Of a stretch of DNA of 64,000 nucleotides, positions 36,901-41,961 are shown in pieces. The notes under the pieces were generated by a model that saw nothing but the letters and a program-made list of their open reading frames with translations, was not told the DNA's origin and did no database searches. This stretch comes from Calliopum simillimum (lineage: Eukaryota; Arthropoda; Insecta; Diptera; Lauxaniidae), in the NCBI GenBank assembly GCA_951812925.1, contig OX638368.1, positions 66,240,569 through 66,304,568 of the forward strand. The letters run 5' to 3'. Position 1 is the stretch's first letter; the number at the start of each line of letters is the position of its first letter. Position numbers and translations under genes: made by a program.

Positions 36901-39515
36901 TCTAACCTAGACCTTACACAAACTAATAAATAAATATTAAATGTATAAGGATCACTAAACGAAAGACTATTACGCCTAATAAACGCTAACATAGCATAAG
37001 CTTTAGGCACAACATAGTCTAAATGAGAACGAAATGAAAAACTAGAGTCAAACACAACACCTAAGTCTTTAAACTCCGTAACGGACACAAGGTCAGTACC
37101 CGAAATTTTATAAGACGAGGGAAGAAGGCTACTGGACTTGGAAAACGACATAGAAACACATTTACTTAGATTTAAAAATAAATTATTATTATTGCACCAA
37201 AAAAATAGCTTATCCAGATCATTCTGAAATAGAACAATGTCAGCAGGGTTATCTATTATATAAAAATGAAATGGTGTCCGTATGTAGCTTATGAACGCGG
37301 AAACTACGAGGCCGATTTACATAATTTTTTTTTTAAATTGTTTGTTATGGTCTGTAGAAGGTTCTTAAGGGGGTGGGATGCTACTGAGGGGAACGGGGGT
37401 TGCACCCCCCATACGAAAAAAATACAAAAAATGCTATATCTCTACAGTTATACAAGTTATGATTATGAAAGTTGATGAACTTATGCATAATGTACATATC
37501 TACCATTCACCATGCAAAACTTAAAGGATATTGGGTGTAGAATTGCATCCAATTTTCAAAAATACACAAAATGCTACATTTCTTCACATATCGCAGATAT
37601 TGTTATAAAACTTGGTACATACATGAATATTCTATCTACCATTTACTATGAAAATCTTGGGCGGGGGGGGGGTGAGAAGTGGGAGTTGCACCCTTCATAC
37701 AAAAAATATAGAAAATGCTATATCTCTGTACCTATGGGAGCTATGATTACAAAAGTTGATACATGGATCTTTAAAAACCTTGGTGATTGGAAGAGAGGGA
37801 CGATGGAGATGGATGGGACTTCGTACGTATAGGCATCGGGAATGGGCGAACGAAGTCGCAACCAGGCCAGCTAGTTAATTTTCATAAAAATTTTAAGGTC
37901 ATCTGCATACAATAAACATTTACAGTGGTCAAATAGGGACACTACATCATTAATAAAAATAACAAACAATAACGGACCCAGGATACTACCCTGCGGCACG
38001 CCGGAGGATGCATAAAACGTAGAAGACTTCACGCCATCAAAGGCAACTACACAACGACGGTTACACAGATACGAATTGAGCCACTTCAAAAACGTGGAAC
38101 GAAAACCTAGCGATTCACATTTTTTATCAATAAGGCATGTGAAATCTTATCAAACGCCTTTGAAAAATCCTATAACTTGTTACTGGTTAAACTGTTTCGG
38201 GTAATTTATATCTCGTTCAAAAGGTAAGAAACATACGCAACATTTAACCAAAGGATTTTTGATTATTTCATCACACGCAAAAATTATGACGAATTTTTAA
38301 TATATGTACATGTTTTTTCGGGAAAATCGTGGCAAGAGATCAAAGTCATCGCAAGGGATGTATCCCATACCCGGAACATGACAATTTTCAGCAATGCCAA
38401 AAAGAATTTTTCCAATATGGAAGAGGTTGGAACTCCATTTATATTAAAGCCTGCAGAAATTTTAGAATAAACAGAGAAAAACATTTTCCCATACTTCAGT
38501 AGTAATGGAGTTCTAAGCTGTTTTTAGCTCTCCTAAAAATTATAAAAAGAGATATGATAGTTTACGATTCACTCAACAATATCTTTTATTAAAACAACTG
38601 AATCACAACTATATGTTAATGACTAAATCAAATTTGTATGGAATCGAGATACCTTACCAATGGGGGTGATATCTCGGCAAGTAATTTTCCCAATTTGAAA
38701 AGTTAAAAGGTAATATTTATTAAGGATATGCGCCATAAGTCTGAAAATAACGCTTTTGAACTTTAAATTAAGAATAATTCGGATAAAATATCTGATAGAA
38801 AAAAAAAAACGGTTGCTAGATTCGGAATCAGCTACCGCAACAAAAAAATCTTTGAATAAAATTTTTGTCTTTCAATTTGTTGCACTGTATAATTAACACC
38901 AAATCGATATTACTTTTTAGTAAAATAGATTGGAACCGATAGCCAGTTTGGTTTATTGGAATACAAATCCGATTTCATCTTATTTATCGATTTGATTTAA
39001 TTTGGTTTTCAGAACGTAGAATTTTGTCTTGATAAAAAAAGTGTTCTACTTTATGCCGCTCCCCACCAGTTTAGTACCACTGTTCTAGAAGCATGATTTT
39101 ATGCTTTTAAGTTTTGGCCGACTTCCTGGCTGTTTTTTATTCGAAGAATTTAAAATAACGCTATTTTTCCATTACATCGGACTTTCTTAATAACTAAAAC
39201 ACAATTTAACACTTACCGCGGAACGGAAAGGATAAGCGGATCCACAGGTCTTGCTCTTATCCGTACAACCGGATTTCTGGGATCGCGTGGAATTACAGGA
39301 GGATAGGTAGGGTCTGTCGGCACCACTCCATCGAACCGATAAAGTTTGGCAGCCCCTTTTATGAGTGCAGGGTCAGCTAGAAGCTTAAAATTTTTTGGTG
39401 TCTTTAGTGTAGTAGATGATCCGACGCTGCTGCCGCCGCCGTATCCCACAGCCGAACTGGCACTAGTATTTCCGTTGCTTGTATGGTTTAACGAGTATCG
39501 ACTAAAGTTATCCAT
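3747..39515 (-). CDS. Set1: Set1 / SETD1 histone H3 lysine-4 methyltransferase, whole gene (5 coding exons)
   Basis: Catalytic subunit of the COMPASS complex; SET1 family enzymes methylate histone H3 Lys4 in the nucleus. Joining 39217-39515, 26584-26833, 4673-8973, 3987-4611 and 3747-3920 gives about 1,882 aa in unbroken phase. Domain order: N-terminal region ending in [17 protein letters not shown] (about 110-195); a long region rich in Ser, acidic, Arg-Asp/Glu and Pro residues; n-SET (about 1560-1680) with WIN motif CARTEGFY (Arg about 1658) that binds WDR5; SET from about 1741 with RFINHSCN; post-[11 protein letters not shown]. These are the SETD1 hallmarks, as opposed to MLL/Trx or Trr. 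Introns 1 and 2 (12.4 and 17.6 kb) are filled with transposons; introns 3 and 4 are 61 and 66 bp. The coding exons are intact. Confidence 0.95.
3921..3986 (-). other. Set1: Set1 intron 4 (66 bp)
   Basis: GTAAGT donor and ATTTTAG acceptor; it falls between the two halves of the NHSCN|PNC SET-domain core, phase 0. Confidence 0.93.
3987..4611 (-). CDS. Set1: Set1 coding exon 4: n-SET, WIN motif and most of SET
   Basis: The acceptor TTTACAG precedes 4611; the first base completes a Gly codon and gives [14 protein letters not shown], the conserved n-SET sequence. [12 protein letters not shown] is the WDR5-interacting (WIN) motif. SET begins at [18 protein letters not shown] and runs through EYVGQMI and RFINHSCN. 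Donor AAT|GTAAGT lies at 3981-3986. The exon holds 208 whole codons after the split one. Confidence 0.96.
4612..4672 (-). other. Set1: Set1 intron 3 (61 bp)
   Basis: GTAAGT donor and TTTTTTTTACAG acceptor; near the minimal size for fly introns. It splits a Gly codon in n-SET. Confidence 0.93.
4673..8973 (-). CDS. Set1: Set1 coding exon 3: long low-complexity region and n-SET start
   Basis: Acceptor GTACAG|ATT at 8974 continues the RRM ([15 protein letters not shown]). The frame stays open for 4,301 nt. It includes an RD/RE-rich block with a His7 run (about 8350-8640), a Pro-rich block (about 7970-8060), poly-acidic and poly-Ser stretches (about 6400-6500), several YSDSDEE-type acidic Ser motifs, an E/K-rich helical block near 5760-5860, and the AT-hook-like PGPGRPRK (about 4950). 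It ends at the n-SET helix [17 protein letters not shown] with donor GG|GTAAGT at 4667-4672. No internal intron is needed. Confidence 0.93.
9283..10686. repeat. Palindrome 1, arms about 690 bp
   Basis: The left arm starts TTTTGATACTTGACACCCCT and the right arm ends AGGGGTGTCAAGTATCAAAA, with the centre near 9985. Each arm carries four or five degenerate repeats of about 170 bp built on GGGTCAAATGTATGACCGAC and CCTTAAGGGGGCTCCCATAC. The spacer is only some tens of bases. Confidence 0.85.
10827..12460. repeat. Palindrome 2, arms about 500-800 bp, with tandem units
   Basis: Ends are ATCGCCGGTGCTTACGAAG and its inverse at 12440-12458. The inner arms at about 11260-11690 and 11880-12310 match closely (GCATCCGATTTAGCTATAAA against TTTATAGCCAAATCGGATGC). 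A degenerate copy of this inner palindrome occurs at 50745-51475. Confidence 0.82.
10855..11060 (+). repeat. Tandem repeat, about 29-bp unit
   Basis: Units of the type TGCGGCGAAGAAAATCACTT followed by TTTACAAAA repeat about seven times; inverted units appear at 11150-11240 and 12335-12430. Tandem short units inside long inverted repeats are also the build of Drosophila Foldback elements. Confidence 0.75.
12640..13255. repeat. Direct copies of a gypsy-flanking repeat
   Basis: Two similar segments, 12645-12720 and 13178-13255, share GAAAAAGTGTATATGGC, AAAATGCTTAGAAT and GTCCAAAGAATAC-like words. A third copy, inverted, lies at 20137-20216 beyond the LTR element. Between them at 13070-13115 is a fragment of the fold-back element seen at 26926-27294 (CTATACTCTTTGCCGC, TTTGACCCGGCCTAATG). 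Confidence 0.65.
13287..13401 (+). repeat. Left LTR of the gypsy element (60 bp shorter)
   Basis: It starts TGGCTCTCCACAGTAAATGA and ends GTGTAATTACA. Relative to the right LTR it lacks a block of 60 bp that contains the AATAAA of the repeat region. Confidence 0.8.
13407..13420 (+). promoter_or_regulatory. Primer binding site (tRNA-Arg type)
   Basis: TGGCGACCGTGACA lies five bases after the left LTR. This sequence is the tRNA-Arg type PBS of mdg1/412-like elements (recalled, not searched). Confidence 0.65.
13899..15254 (+). CDS. Gag polyprotein of the gypsy element
   Basis: An uninterrupted 451-aa ORF starts at ATG 13899. The N-terminal third is helical and basic/acidic; the middle (about residues 160-330) has the helical features of a retrotransposon capsid. 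The tail (about 365-435) is rich in Arg and Asn ([19 protein letters not shown]-like), a nucleic-acid-binding region without a CCHC zinc knuckle. The pol frame opens in the -1 frame before the stop, which suggests -1 ribosomal frameshifting. An intact gag beside a broken pol is common in elements copied in trans. Confidence 0.8.
   Translation: MSLFDYAKFKDLKTEFVKVTKRLLQNRPLSTNKDKVREYIDLLIKTYNAVLSYINSNFDEISNDEKGSISKTILHCRGLLDKCFKKLDCKVRIPYDVHNFVLVDKDVLTDSESDFESDFKSDEISIERSNSLPNIKNTLDVVDATNLAATSTPNISIIFHNIIKLEDNMATIDQKKTFISMCASIMRENYNGDPLILESFIDKITLIEELSDANLTATFISFLKSKLEGKAREALPANVSTVNDIKVALRNRIKHDNSKVVAGKIASLQIRNNNYADSAKQMEELSDSLERSLISEGMTQGKAHEMAVEQTISTCRMNAKSDLVKSILASTAFVDPKDVVAKLIVEQTSEIKERQVLAFRETASSSHNNYRRNFNQNGNTSGHNFQGYRNRNNSNNYSNNYRGNRRRNNANFRNNNRNNANQSNANNRGASIHTLNATAPQQRPLGEEQAN
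15254..17653 (+). CDS. Pol (protease, reverse transcriptase, RNase H) of the gypsy element
   Basis: The frame is -1 relative to gag and open from the gag stop. The protease active site reads [12 protein letters not shown], so the usual DTG is DTQ, a probable inactivating change. Reverse transcriptase follows with [35 protein letters not shown] and the catalytic YVDDLIVI (about 16589-16610). RNase H has [23 protein letters not shown] and [10 protein letters not shown]. The frame ends at 17653 just before the integrase zinc finger, through a frameshift near 17640. Confidence 0.85.
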   Translation: MHNNFFKSIYSLNINYADFIEFNCVDANEQCTFLVDTQADVSLIKFSCLHNAAKININTSIKINLAGISPNTTSTLGALDTKLSVSNFLIPQVLHIVDDDFNIPCDDILGKDFLKANKCVISYETNTISFCFHNKFLNFPILHGTSAQTCIIPPRSEVFRQFNLGKCSQPVFVDSEEICSGVFIAKCIVNTDKPILRVINTTNEVKCITTSNIKSESLHNYYIYTVDNVNKDDQRKNELTKVLEKQMPRYGTTKLMDLCQEYADIFALKDDKMSINNFYEQRLRLIDNSPVYIKNYRLPYAHRDEISKQVDNLLRHDLIEPSCSNFNSPLILVPKKSAENTKSYRMCMDFRAVNKKLVADKFPLPRVDDILDNLGRAKFFSTLDLFSGFHQIPLHVDSRDITSFSTDRGAFRWKVLPFGLNVAPNSFSRMMSIAFAGLSPNQAFLYVDDLIVIGCSESHHLHNLSSVFQICREFNLKLNPSKCNFFRPEVTFLGHKCTVNGLSPDESKIIGIKKYETPSDKDAAKRFVAFANYYRRFIPNFASLAAPLNRLSRKSVHFVWDESCQQAFEALKIALVSPTLLQFPNFKEKFIITVDASKIGCGAILSQNYTGSDLPICFASKAFNKAEQKKPVIELELLAIHFAIKHFRPYVYGTEFIVRSDHRPLVYLFNMKDPSSKLSRIRLELSEYNFTIEYIKGKTNVAADALSRISIDELKSASTNILAVTTRAMSRHGKVEQIAKPLSFSSSDKISVYDKFSHEFNTKVSKIRSNISESSICLNVHNKFKKLFSISFVIANDSR
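17634..18861 (+). pseudogene. Integrase of the gypsy element, frameshifted
   Basis: The HHCC zinc finger ([17 protein letters not shown] ... CEKCSK) lies in one frame (17634-18038), and the catalytic core lies in the next (17965-18861) with [17 protein letters not shown] and ATVERNHR giving D, D and E. The shift is near 17995. A C-terminal region ([21 protein letters not shown]) follows. The integrase therefore cannot be read in one piece from this copy. Confidence 0.85.
19008..19320 (+). repeat. Tandem repeat of about 123 bp in the gypsy 3' untranslated region
   Basis: Two full units and one partial start at 19008, 19132 and 19254 with TTACATGTAATCG and contain ATCGATTACTTTCTGGGTTA and GTAATCGATTACC. 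The palindromic core TAATCGATTA recurs. It lies between the pol stop and the right LTR, where gypsy elements may carry regulatory repeats. Confidence 0.8.
19930..20104 (+). repeat. Right LTR of the gypsy element (175 bp)
   Basis: It starts TGGCTCTCCACAGTAAATGA after the polypurine tract and ends GTGTAATTACA. It includes GAGAATAAACAAATCAGTGT, the probable polyadenylation signal missing from the left LTR. Confidence 0.82.
20137..20216 (-). repeat. Inverted copy of the left gypsy flank
   Basis: TTCTTTGGACAATTCTAAGC, then a TTTTTTGCC stretch, is the inverse of 13178-13255, so the gypsy element sits in the loop of a host fold-back sequence. Confidence 0.75.
20217..20747. other. Intron 2 stretch with nothing recognised
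   Basis: AT-rich sequence with only short chance ORFs; no repeat shared with other parts of the window was noticed. Confidence 0.5.
20748..21487 (+). repeat. Dispersed repeat family A, copy 1
   Basis: It begins TAAGGGTGTAAACTTTGGCC and ends TACCCTGGTTGTAGGGTATA. It has two copies of the unit starting TATGGGAGGTGCGACGCC, then two direct copies of about 104 bp (CAGAGTTTTCGCTTAC ... GTCGTGAAAAATACTCC), then CAGCCAGCCATACAGACGG. It shares both ends with 24436-25666 and 28922-29395. The class is not recognised and no coding sequence is apparent. Confidence 0.75.
21496..21975 (+). pseudogene. LINE reverse transcriptase fragment
   Basis: The translation from about 21531 contains [13 protein letters not shown] and [10 protein letters not shown], the conserved B/C boxes of a non-LTR reverse transcriptase with catalytic FADD. 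LKYLGIQ follows in a shifted frame. Only about 150 codons remain and stops interrupt them. Confidence 0.75.
22316..23150 (+). pseudogene. Tc1-like transposase, nearly complete but broken once
   Basis: DNA-cutting enzyme of a Tc1-type transposon. The N-terminal helix-turn-helix part reads [19 protein letters not shown] up to a stop at about 22546. The catalytic part (22572-23150) has [16 protein letters not shown] (first Asp), [12 protein letters not shown] (second Asp) and [11 protein letters not shown] (Glu), the DD34E layout. About 275 aa are recognisable, while the family is usually about 340 aa, so the first HTH is largely lost. Terminal inverted repeats were not found by eye. Confidence 0.85.
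23151..24295. other. Intron 2 stretch with nothing recognised
   Basis: AT-rich DNA; ATATATCATGATACATAT-like palindromic words occur near 23790-23830. The ORFs are short and compositionally random. Confidence 0.5.
24296..25850 (+). mobile_element. MITE family B, copy 2, split by repeat family A
   Basis: The left end GGTATTCACGAAGTAGAGCC at 24296 and the following 130 bp match the MITE at 41962. The match stops at a poly-A near 24435, where family A begins, and resumes at 25675 (AATTATTGTC ... ACCACGGAAGAAT ... TCTGCTTTATACTTT). The right terminal repeat was not found. Confidence 0.72.
24436..25666 (+). repeat. Dispersed repeat family A, copy 2, with six 142-bp tandem units
   Basis: The word GGGAGGTGCCACGCCCTC recurs at about 24513, 24656, 24798, 24940, 25082 and 25224, a constant period of 142-143 bp. 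A distinct tail follows, with (CCAG)n near 25500, CGGACATGGCTATATCGACT and TGGGTAGGGTAGGGTATAAA. It is inserted in MITE B. Confidence 0.85.
26070..26420 (+). pseudogene. C-terminal remnant of a LINE (RTE-like)
   Basis: In shifting frames this reads [19 protein letters not shown], then a GSRRRG-like stretch and a [14 protein letters not shown] end. It matches the C-terminal signature of RTE/related LINE reverse transcriptases that I recall (IGHTLRK ... RRRGRPK ... ). Multiple stops make it a fossil. Confidence 0.55.
26584..26833 (-). CDS. Set1: Set1 coding exon 2: RNA recognition motif
   Basis: Acceptor TTTAAAG|G at 26834-26835; the first base completes an Arg codon from exon 1. The translation [18 protein letters not shown], then [11 protein letters not shown] and [19 protein letters not shown], is the RRM of SETD1 proteins, with ARIVFE as the RNP1-like strand. 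The last codons are VMGK before the GTGAGT donor. 83 whole codons. Confidence 0.95.
26926..27294. mobile_element. Fold-back MITE with TTAGGCCGGGT ends
   Basis: The arms are about 165 bp: TTAGGCCGGGTGAATTTG ... GCAAAGAGTATAGC at the left mirrors GCTATACTCTTTGCAGC ... TTTGACCCGGCTTAA at the right. ATGGAT occurs just outside both ends as a possible target duplication. A fragment of one arm occurs at 13070-13115. No coding sequence. Confidence 0.72.
27301..28176 (+). mobile_element. TA-flanked MITE with iterated GGGTAATGTGATATA motif, copy 2
   Basis: An 876-bp near copy of 1936-2819, with TA at 27299-27300 and 28177-28178. It carries the same internal motif copies in both orientations and small indels against copy 1. 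It lies right next to the fold-back element ending at 27294. Confidence 0.82.
28179..28699. other. Intron 1 stretch with nothing recognised
   Basis: AT-rich. Part near 28500-28699 may belong to the Tc1/mariner-type fragment that follows. Confidence 0.45.
28700..28920 (-). pseudogene. C-terminal fragment of an IS630/Tc1/mariner transposase
   Basis: The minus-strand translation holds [17 protein letters not shown], then [19 protein letters not shown], which fits the second catalytic Asp (WPDLAS) and terminal acidic residue (RPIE) block of Tc1/mariner-superfamily transposases. The frame breaks after about 50 residues. Repeat family A abuts the upstream side. Confidence 0.6.
28922..29395 (+). 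repeat. Dispersed repeat family A, copy 3 (short)
   Basis: It begins CTGGTAAGGGTGTTACCTTT, has GGGAGTTGCCACGCC-type units at about 29004, 29147 and 29287, and ends with GACAAAGTGAATATACCCTG. The middle of the tail is deleted relative to copies 1 and 2. Confidence 0.72.
29420..29640. repeat. Small imperfect inverted repeat
   Basis: CGGAATTAAATCAATCT and GAGCTCT at the left mirror GAGCTCTTAAAGATTGATTT and AATTCCG at the right; ATCGGATTT and AAATCCGATTTGG pair in the middle. Related words occur at 38930-39010. Possibly a degraded MITE. Confidence 0.5.
29782..30660 (+). mobile_element. mariner element, internally deleted (copy 2)
   Basis: 879 bp with intact 28-bp class TIRs (TTGGGTGTACAACTTAAAAA at the left and its inverse at 30633-30660) and flanking TA on both sides (29780-29781, 30661-30662). 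A full mariner is about 1.3 kb. The same deletion junction is seen as in copy 1. Confidence 0.88.
29949..30452 (+). pseudogene. mariner transposase remnant (copy 2)
   Basis: The start [18 protein letters not shown] leads to a fused [12 protein letters not shown]. Then, in other frames, come [13 protein letters not shown] (first catalytic Asp), [11 protein letters not shown] (second) and [13 protein letters not shown] (third), the DD34D triad of mariner. The N-terminal DNA-binding domain and part of the linker are deleted, and frameshifts separate the pieces. Confidence 0.83.
30663..30933. other. Intron 1 stretch with nothing recognised
   Basis: No coding signature or shared repeat was seen between the mariner and the fold-back that starts at 30934. 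Confidence 0.45.
30934..31802. mobile_element. Fold-back element with about 95-bp arms
   Basis: GCAGCGCCTTCCGCAATTTG ... ACCAAGTTCAATTTCGTAAA at 30934-31025 mirrors TTTACGAAATTGAACTTGGT ... TTGCGGAAGGCGCTGC at 31705-31802. The interior is AT-rich, with repeated CAGCTGAT/ATCAGC words near 31130-31260. No ORF of note. Confidence 0.7.
31803..33480 (+). pseudogene. LINE with RNase H domain, C-terminal part, split by a fold-back
   Basis: The reading, with stops and shifts, includes [16 protein letters not shown] (RT thumb start), [32 protein letters not shown], then the RNase H signatures [17 protein letters not shown] (about 32380) and [12 protein letters not shown] (about 32690). After the insertion at 32778-33302 comes [16 protein letters not shown] with [11 protein letters not shown], the C-terminal Cys/His knuckle. 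RNase H plus terminal knuckle points to the R1/LOA/I group. Confidence 0.75.
32778..33302. mobile_element. Fold-back element with about 163-bp near-perfect arms and a 10-bp target duplication
   Basis: 525 bp; the ends are AGGCATGCGCTTATTTTACG and its inverse. The arms match over about 163 bp with only a few mismatches. The centre holds a second palindrome (32935-33001). AATGGGCATT flanks both sides (32768-32777 and 33303-33312). Duplications of 9-10 bp and long TIRs fit Mutator-like/Foldback-type elements. No transposase inside. Confidence 0.85.
33795..34156 (+). pseudogene. pogo/CENP-B-type transposase C-terminus with zinc-finger tail
   Basis: The ORF contains [18 protein letters not shown] and a basic coil ([18 protein letters not shown]), ending [11 protein letters not shown]. 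In the next frame from about 34090 it continues [23 protein letters not shown] and a stop at 34154. Tails with such Cys/His pairs occur on pogo-like transposases of insects (family memory). The DDE core is absent; one frameshift lies in the zinc region. Flanks GGGGAGTTCTGAAGCA (about 33508) and TGCTTCAAAATTCCCTAC (about 34489) may be inverted termini. Confidence 0.6.
34511..35059. other. Intron 1 stretch with nothing recognised
   Basis: AT-rich, no coding signature. The right part (from about 34890) may be non-coding LINE or MITE sequence. Confidence 0.45.
35079..35395 (+). pseudogene. LINE reverse transcriptase thumb fragment
   Basis: The reading [20 protein letters not shown], then [15 protein letters not shown] and [16 protein letters not shown], matches the post-YADD/thumb region of non-LTR reverse transcriptases. 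It resembles the same region of the minus-strand LINE at 36462-37151 (same AYAML..LKRNS and RVQK.FTR pattern), so both belong to related families. Confidence 0.72.
35396..36439. other. Intron 1 stretch with nothing recognised
   Basis: No coding signature. The right end (36300-36440) is probably the 3' untranslated part of the minus-strand LINE; a repeated AAAGATATCACAATA...ATTATTTAAAGC word at 36392 and 36451 shows a local duplication of about 60 bp. Confidence 0.5.
36440..38175 (-). pseudogene. LINE reverse transcriptase (Jockey/CR1-like), split by a Helitron
   Basis: On the minus strand from the right: [16 protein letters not shown] (box A, broken), [34 protein letters not shown] and the catalytic YADDLKIF (about 37880-37910). 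Then the Helitron 37252-37874 interrupts. It resumes with [19 protein letters not shown] and a clean 229-codon ORF (36462-37151) covering the thumb and C-terminus. The endonuclease and ORF1 are missing (5' truncation, typical of LINEs). Confidence 0.82.
37252..37874 (+). mobile_element. Non-autonomous Helitron, copy 2
   Basis: It starts TCTATTATATAAAAATG, ends CCAGCTAG and sits between A (37251) and T (37875) in the LINE RT frame. Near the 3' end GCGAACGAAGTCGC can form the short hairpin expected about 10 bp before CTAG. It is alignable by eye to 305-920, including the GGTGTCCGTATGTAGCTTAT start. Confidence 0.8.
38176..39212. other. Set1 intron 1, distal part, nothing recognised
   Basis: AT-rich; a short stretch at 38930-39010 shares AAATCCGATTT and ATTTGATTTAATTT words with 29420-29640. 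No coding signature. Confidence 0.5.
39217..39515 (-). CDS. Set1: Set1 coding exon 1: N-terminus
   Basis: ATG at 39513-39515 ([18 protein letters not shown]). The N-terminal 40 residues are Ser/Gly-rich; then [20 protein letters not shown] and FDGVVP, the motif conserved at the start of SETD1 proteins, and [13 protein letters not shown]. The exon ends at CG|GTAAGT inside an Arg codon. Upstream stops in frame and the conserved N-terminus support this start. Confidence 0.93.
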
Positions 39516-40420
39516 TAAGACTACTCTTAAAATACCCAGGTTTCGAACACACTAAAATAAGGTTTATTTTATATTTTCTAGATCTTGCCGTTTTAACCAC
39601 CAAATGCTTATATTGCATAAATATCGAAACTGATTCCAATTTTCATGTTTTGTTAAAGCGAATGCTGGCTTGAAAAAAAAGCAACTTCCACTGCCGCTGC
39701 AGACAGAGCTATGAGGCAGAGCGCCTGTCACAGCGTTGGCGCCCGCTGCTGGTTCTATCGAGGCAATTTATGCGCGTAACTATTACTGCCTTTTCCTAAG
39801 TTTGCTCAAATTTTTCGGGGAAATTCCATGATAAACAAGAAATATAGGAATTCACGAAATAATTTTCTACAACTTTTGATAAATCTTGTGGCAAATATTT
39901 CGACTTCAATTATTTATATTTTTTGTAAAAATGAAATCGATGTCCGTCGCCGTGGAGTAGGAAAAATAATCGCGGACGGATCACACAAGCAAAAGAAAGC
40001 AGCTATTAGAGCAGTGTTTCTAGCAGTACTGCTGTCGTGGACCATTAGAGTAAAAAGGATAGTTATAGCCCACTTTCGAACTTTATAACTTTGTACGATT
40101 TATGGTTGCTGTCCGGGGGGACAAAGCTCTTCGAATGTCAGAAAGAATCTCATTGAGTTGTGTTCCTGTACTTTTCTTATGTAACGTAAGTAAGTGCTAA
40201 AAATTAAATGCCGCATCCTGTTATACTTACTTTGTTTCATTATCATTTCAAGCAATTTCTTATCTTATCTTTGGGCGATTTCTCTTCCAAATAAAGAAAT
40301 GTTAAGAATCTGGTATAAAAAAATGTTTAAGTAATTCTAATCACAAAAGGGGCAAATCTAGTGTTATTGTAATATTAGCTGTGTTTTAGACGGCAGCGTC
40401 TTAATACGTTGTTATCACTT
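39516..40420 (-). promoter_or_regulatory. Set1: Set1 5' UTR and promoter region (undefined)
   Basis: The sequence upstream of the Set1 ATG has higher GC at 39680-39780 (GCGCCTGTCACAGCGTTGGC). No TATA box or start site could be assigned with confidence. No other gene is seen on the opposite strand. Confidence 0.4.
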
Positions 40421-40421
40421 A

Positions 40422-41658
40422 CCTTGTTTATACGACACGAAATACGGTATCAAAGAAACCCGTTTCATTGTAGCACGCTTAAAATGTGAGCGTTTATACG
40501 AATCAAAAGAAGTGTATCAAATTGACGCATTTTTTATAGCATGTTACAAAATCAGCTATCAGAATTTGAAGTTCGTGAAATGGTAAATATGGAAAATAAA
40601 CAAAACACCTCTTTCCTTTAATTTTTCCATTATTTATGCCAAATTATATCACTTTTCAAAAAAATTGCTCAATTCAACTGTTCCAAACCGTGTTGCCGTA
40701 CACATGTGTTTATAGAGACGCTTAACATGGTTCCGCAATGCTTAATTCGAATTGAAAAGGCGATTTATGGTGACACGCTTAAAAATTTTGATACGGATTG
40801 AGATAGCGTTTATACATGCGTTTCCAAATAACATGGTTCGAGTTCATGGTTGAATTACCCTGGTTGCAGCGATAACAAATGGTGCTTCTTCTTATAATTT
40901 TTTTAAACTACGAAAATGTCAAAATATGTAACCAAAACATAACAAAAATTGATAATTGAAATATAAATACAAGTTATTCGAACATAAAAATTTTCAATCT
41001 AATTGTGTGAATATAGTTAAAAAGGCCATTTTCGCGCTACATTTGTCGCGCGATCGTTTCAAAAGAAAATGTGTCCATGTTTTGTGTTCCTGGCAATGAA
41101 TTAAGGCGTCGACACTGGACAAAAAACTTAAAACGCATGTTACGAGCTTCACTTTTATGATGTAAAAAAATCGTTGCCGCTAAAGTAAACTTGGTCCAAT
41201 TATTGGTGAAGCAAAATTGAGTCTGGTGTGGGTGTGTCGCTGCAGGAGCTAGTTGTACAGCTATTGGTGCACTTGGAATATCAAGATGCTGAAAGTGATG
41301 ACGCTGAAGATGGCAATAATAATGCTTGGCGGTATATTTCGCTGATTTCCGGAAGTGTTTTCTATTCGTTTCCATTTGCGCAACTAAATAGAAAACAATA
41401 ATTTAGGAGTCATTTACGATGATAAACAAAAACCTTACGTGCTTTTCTGCTTTCCTGAAAATTGAAATTCGAAAAATTTAGCAACCAATTGAATTAAAAA
41501 TTTTAAAATGACTTCTTTCTTTGTTTTGATTCTAGTCTTTTGACAGATAGGAAGGCAAGATGCAGGGTTCCATTTTTTTGATTTTGACAGCTTGCCATAA
41601 CCATTGTTATTGAACCATGGTTCGAGTTAGTTCGAATTAAAGCGTCGTATAAACAAGG
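40422..41658. mobile_element. TA-flanked TIR element, about 1.24 kb
   Basis: The ends CCTTGTTTATACGAC and GTCGTATAAACAAGG are exact inverted repeats, bounded by TA at 40420-40421 and 41659-41660. Related words (CGTTTATACGAATC, GCGTTTATACATGC) recur inside. A 112-aa minus-strand ORF (41037-41375) has no recognised domain. It is probably a MITE or a deleted transposon. Confidence 0.7.
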
Positions 41659-41961
41659 TAACTGTTCTTCTAAACGAGTTTGTGTGCTATCTCCTTTTTC
41701 CTTTTTTTGTTTTACTTTATTCTACATTTCATTTCCGCACCACTTCCTTCCGCTTGCCAAGACAATCGGTAAAAATGTGGTGCCACTATGTTAAAATCCT
41801 TTTAAGCATAGTTAAGACACATCTAATATTCAGTGTAGTATGGCAACATCAACAGTAAACTTTGTGCTAAAATCGAATAGTTTTTTAAAAATATTAAGGT
41901 TTCAATGAAGTAAGACCATTCGTTTGTTAATCGAAAAAATAAACAGAAACAAAAAAATAGT

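Larger units (their letters stand above)
26834..39216 (-). other. Set1: Set1 intron 1 (12.4 kb)
   Basis: Donor CG|GTAAGT at 39211-39216 and acceptor TTTAAAG at 26834. It is filled with fold-backs, MITE, mariner, three LINE fragments, a pogo-like remnant and a Helitron. Confidence 0.9.

Noticed and set aside
41037..41375. 112-aa minus-strand ORF as a host gene
   Set aside because: It lies wholly inside a TA-flanked TIR element and has no recognisable domain or splice context.
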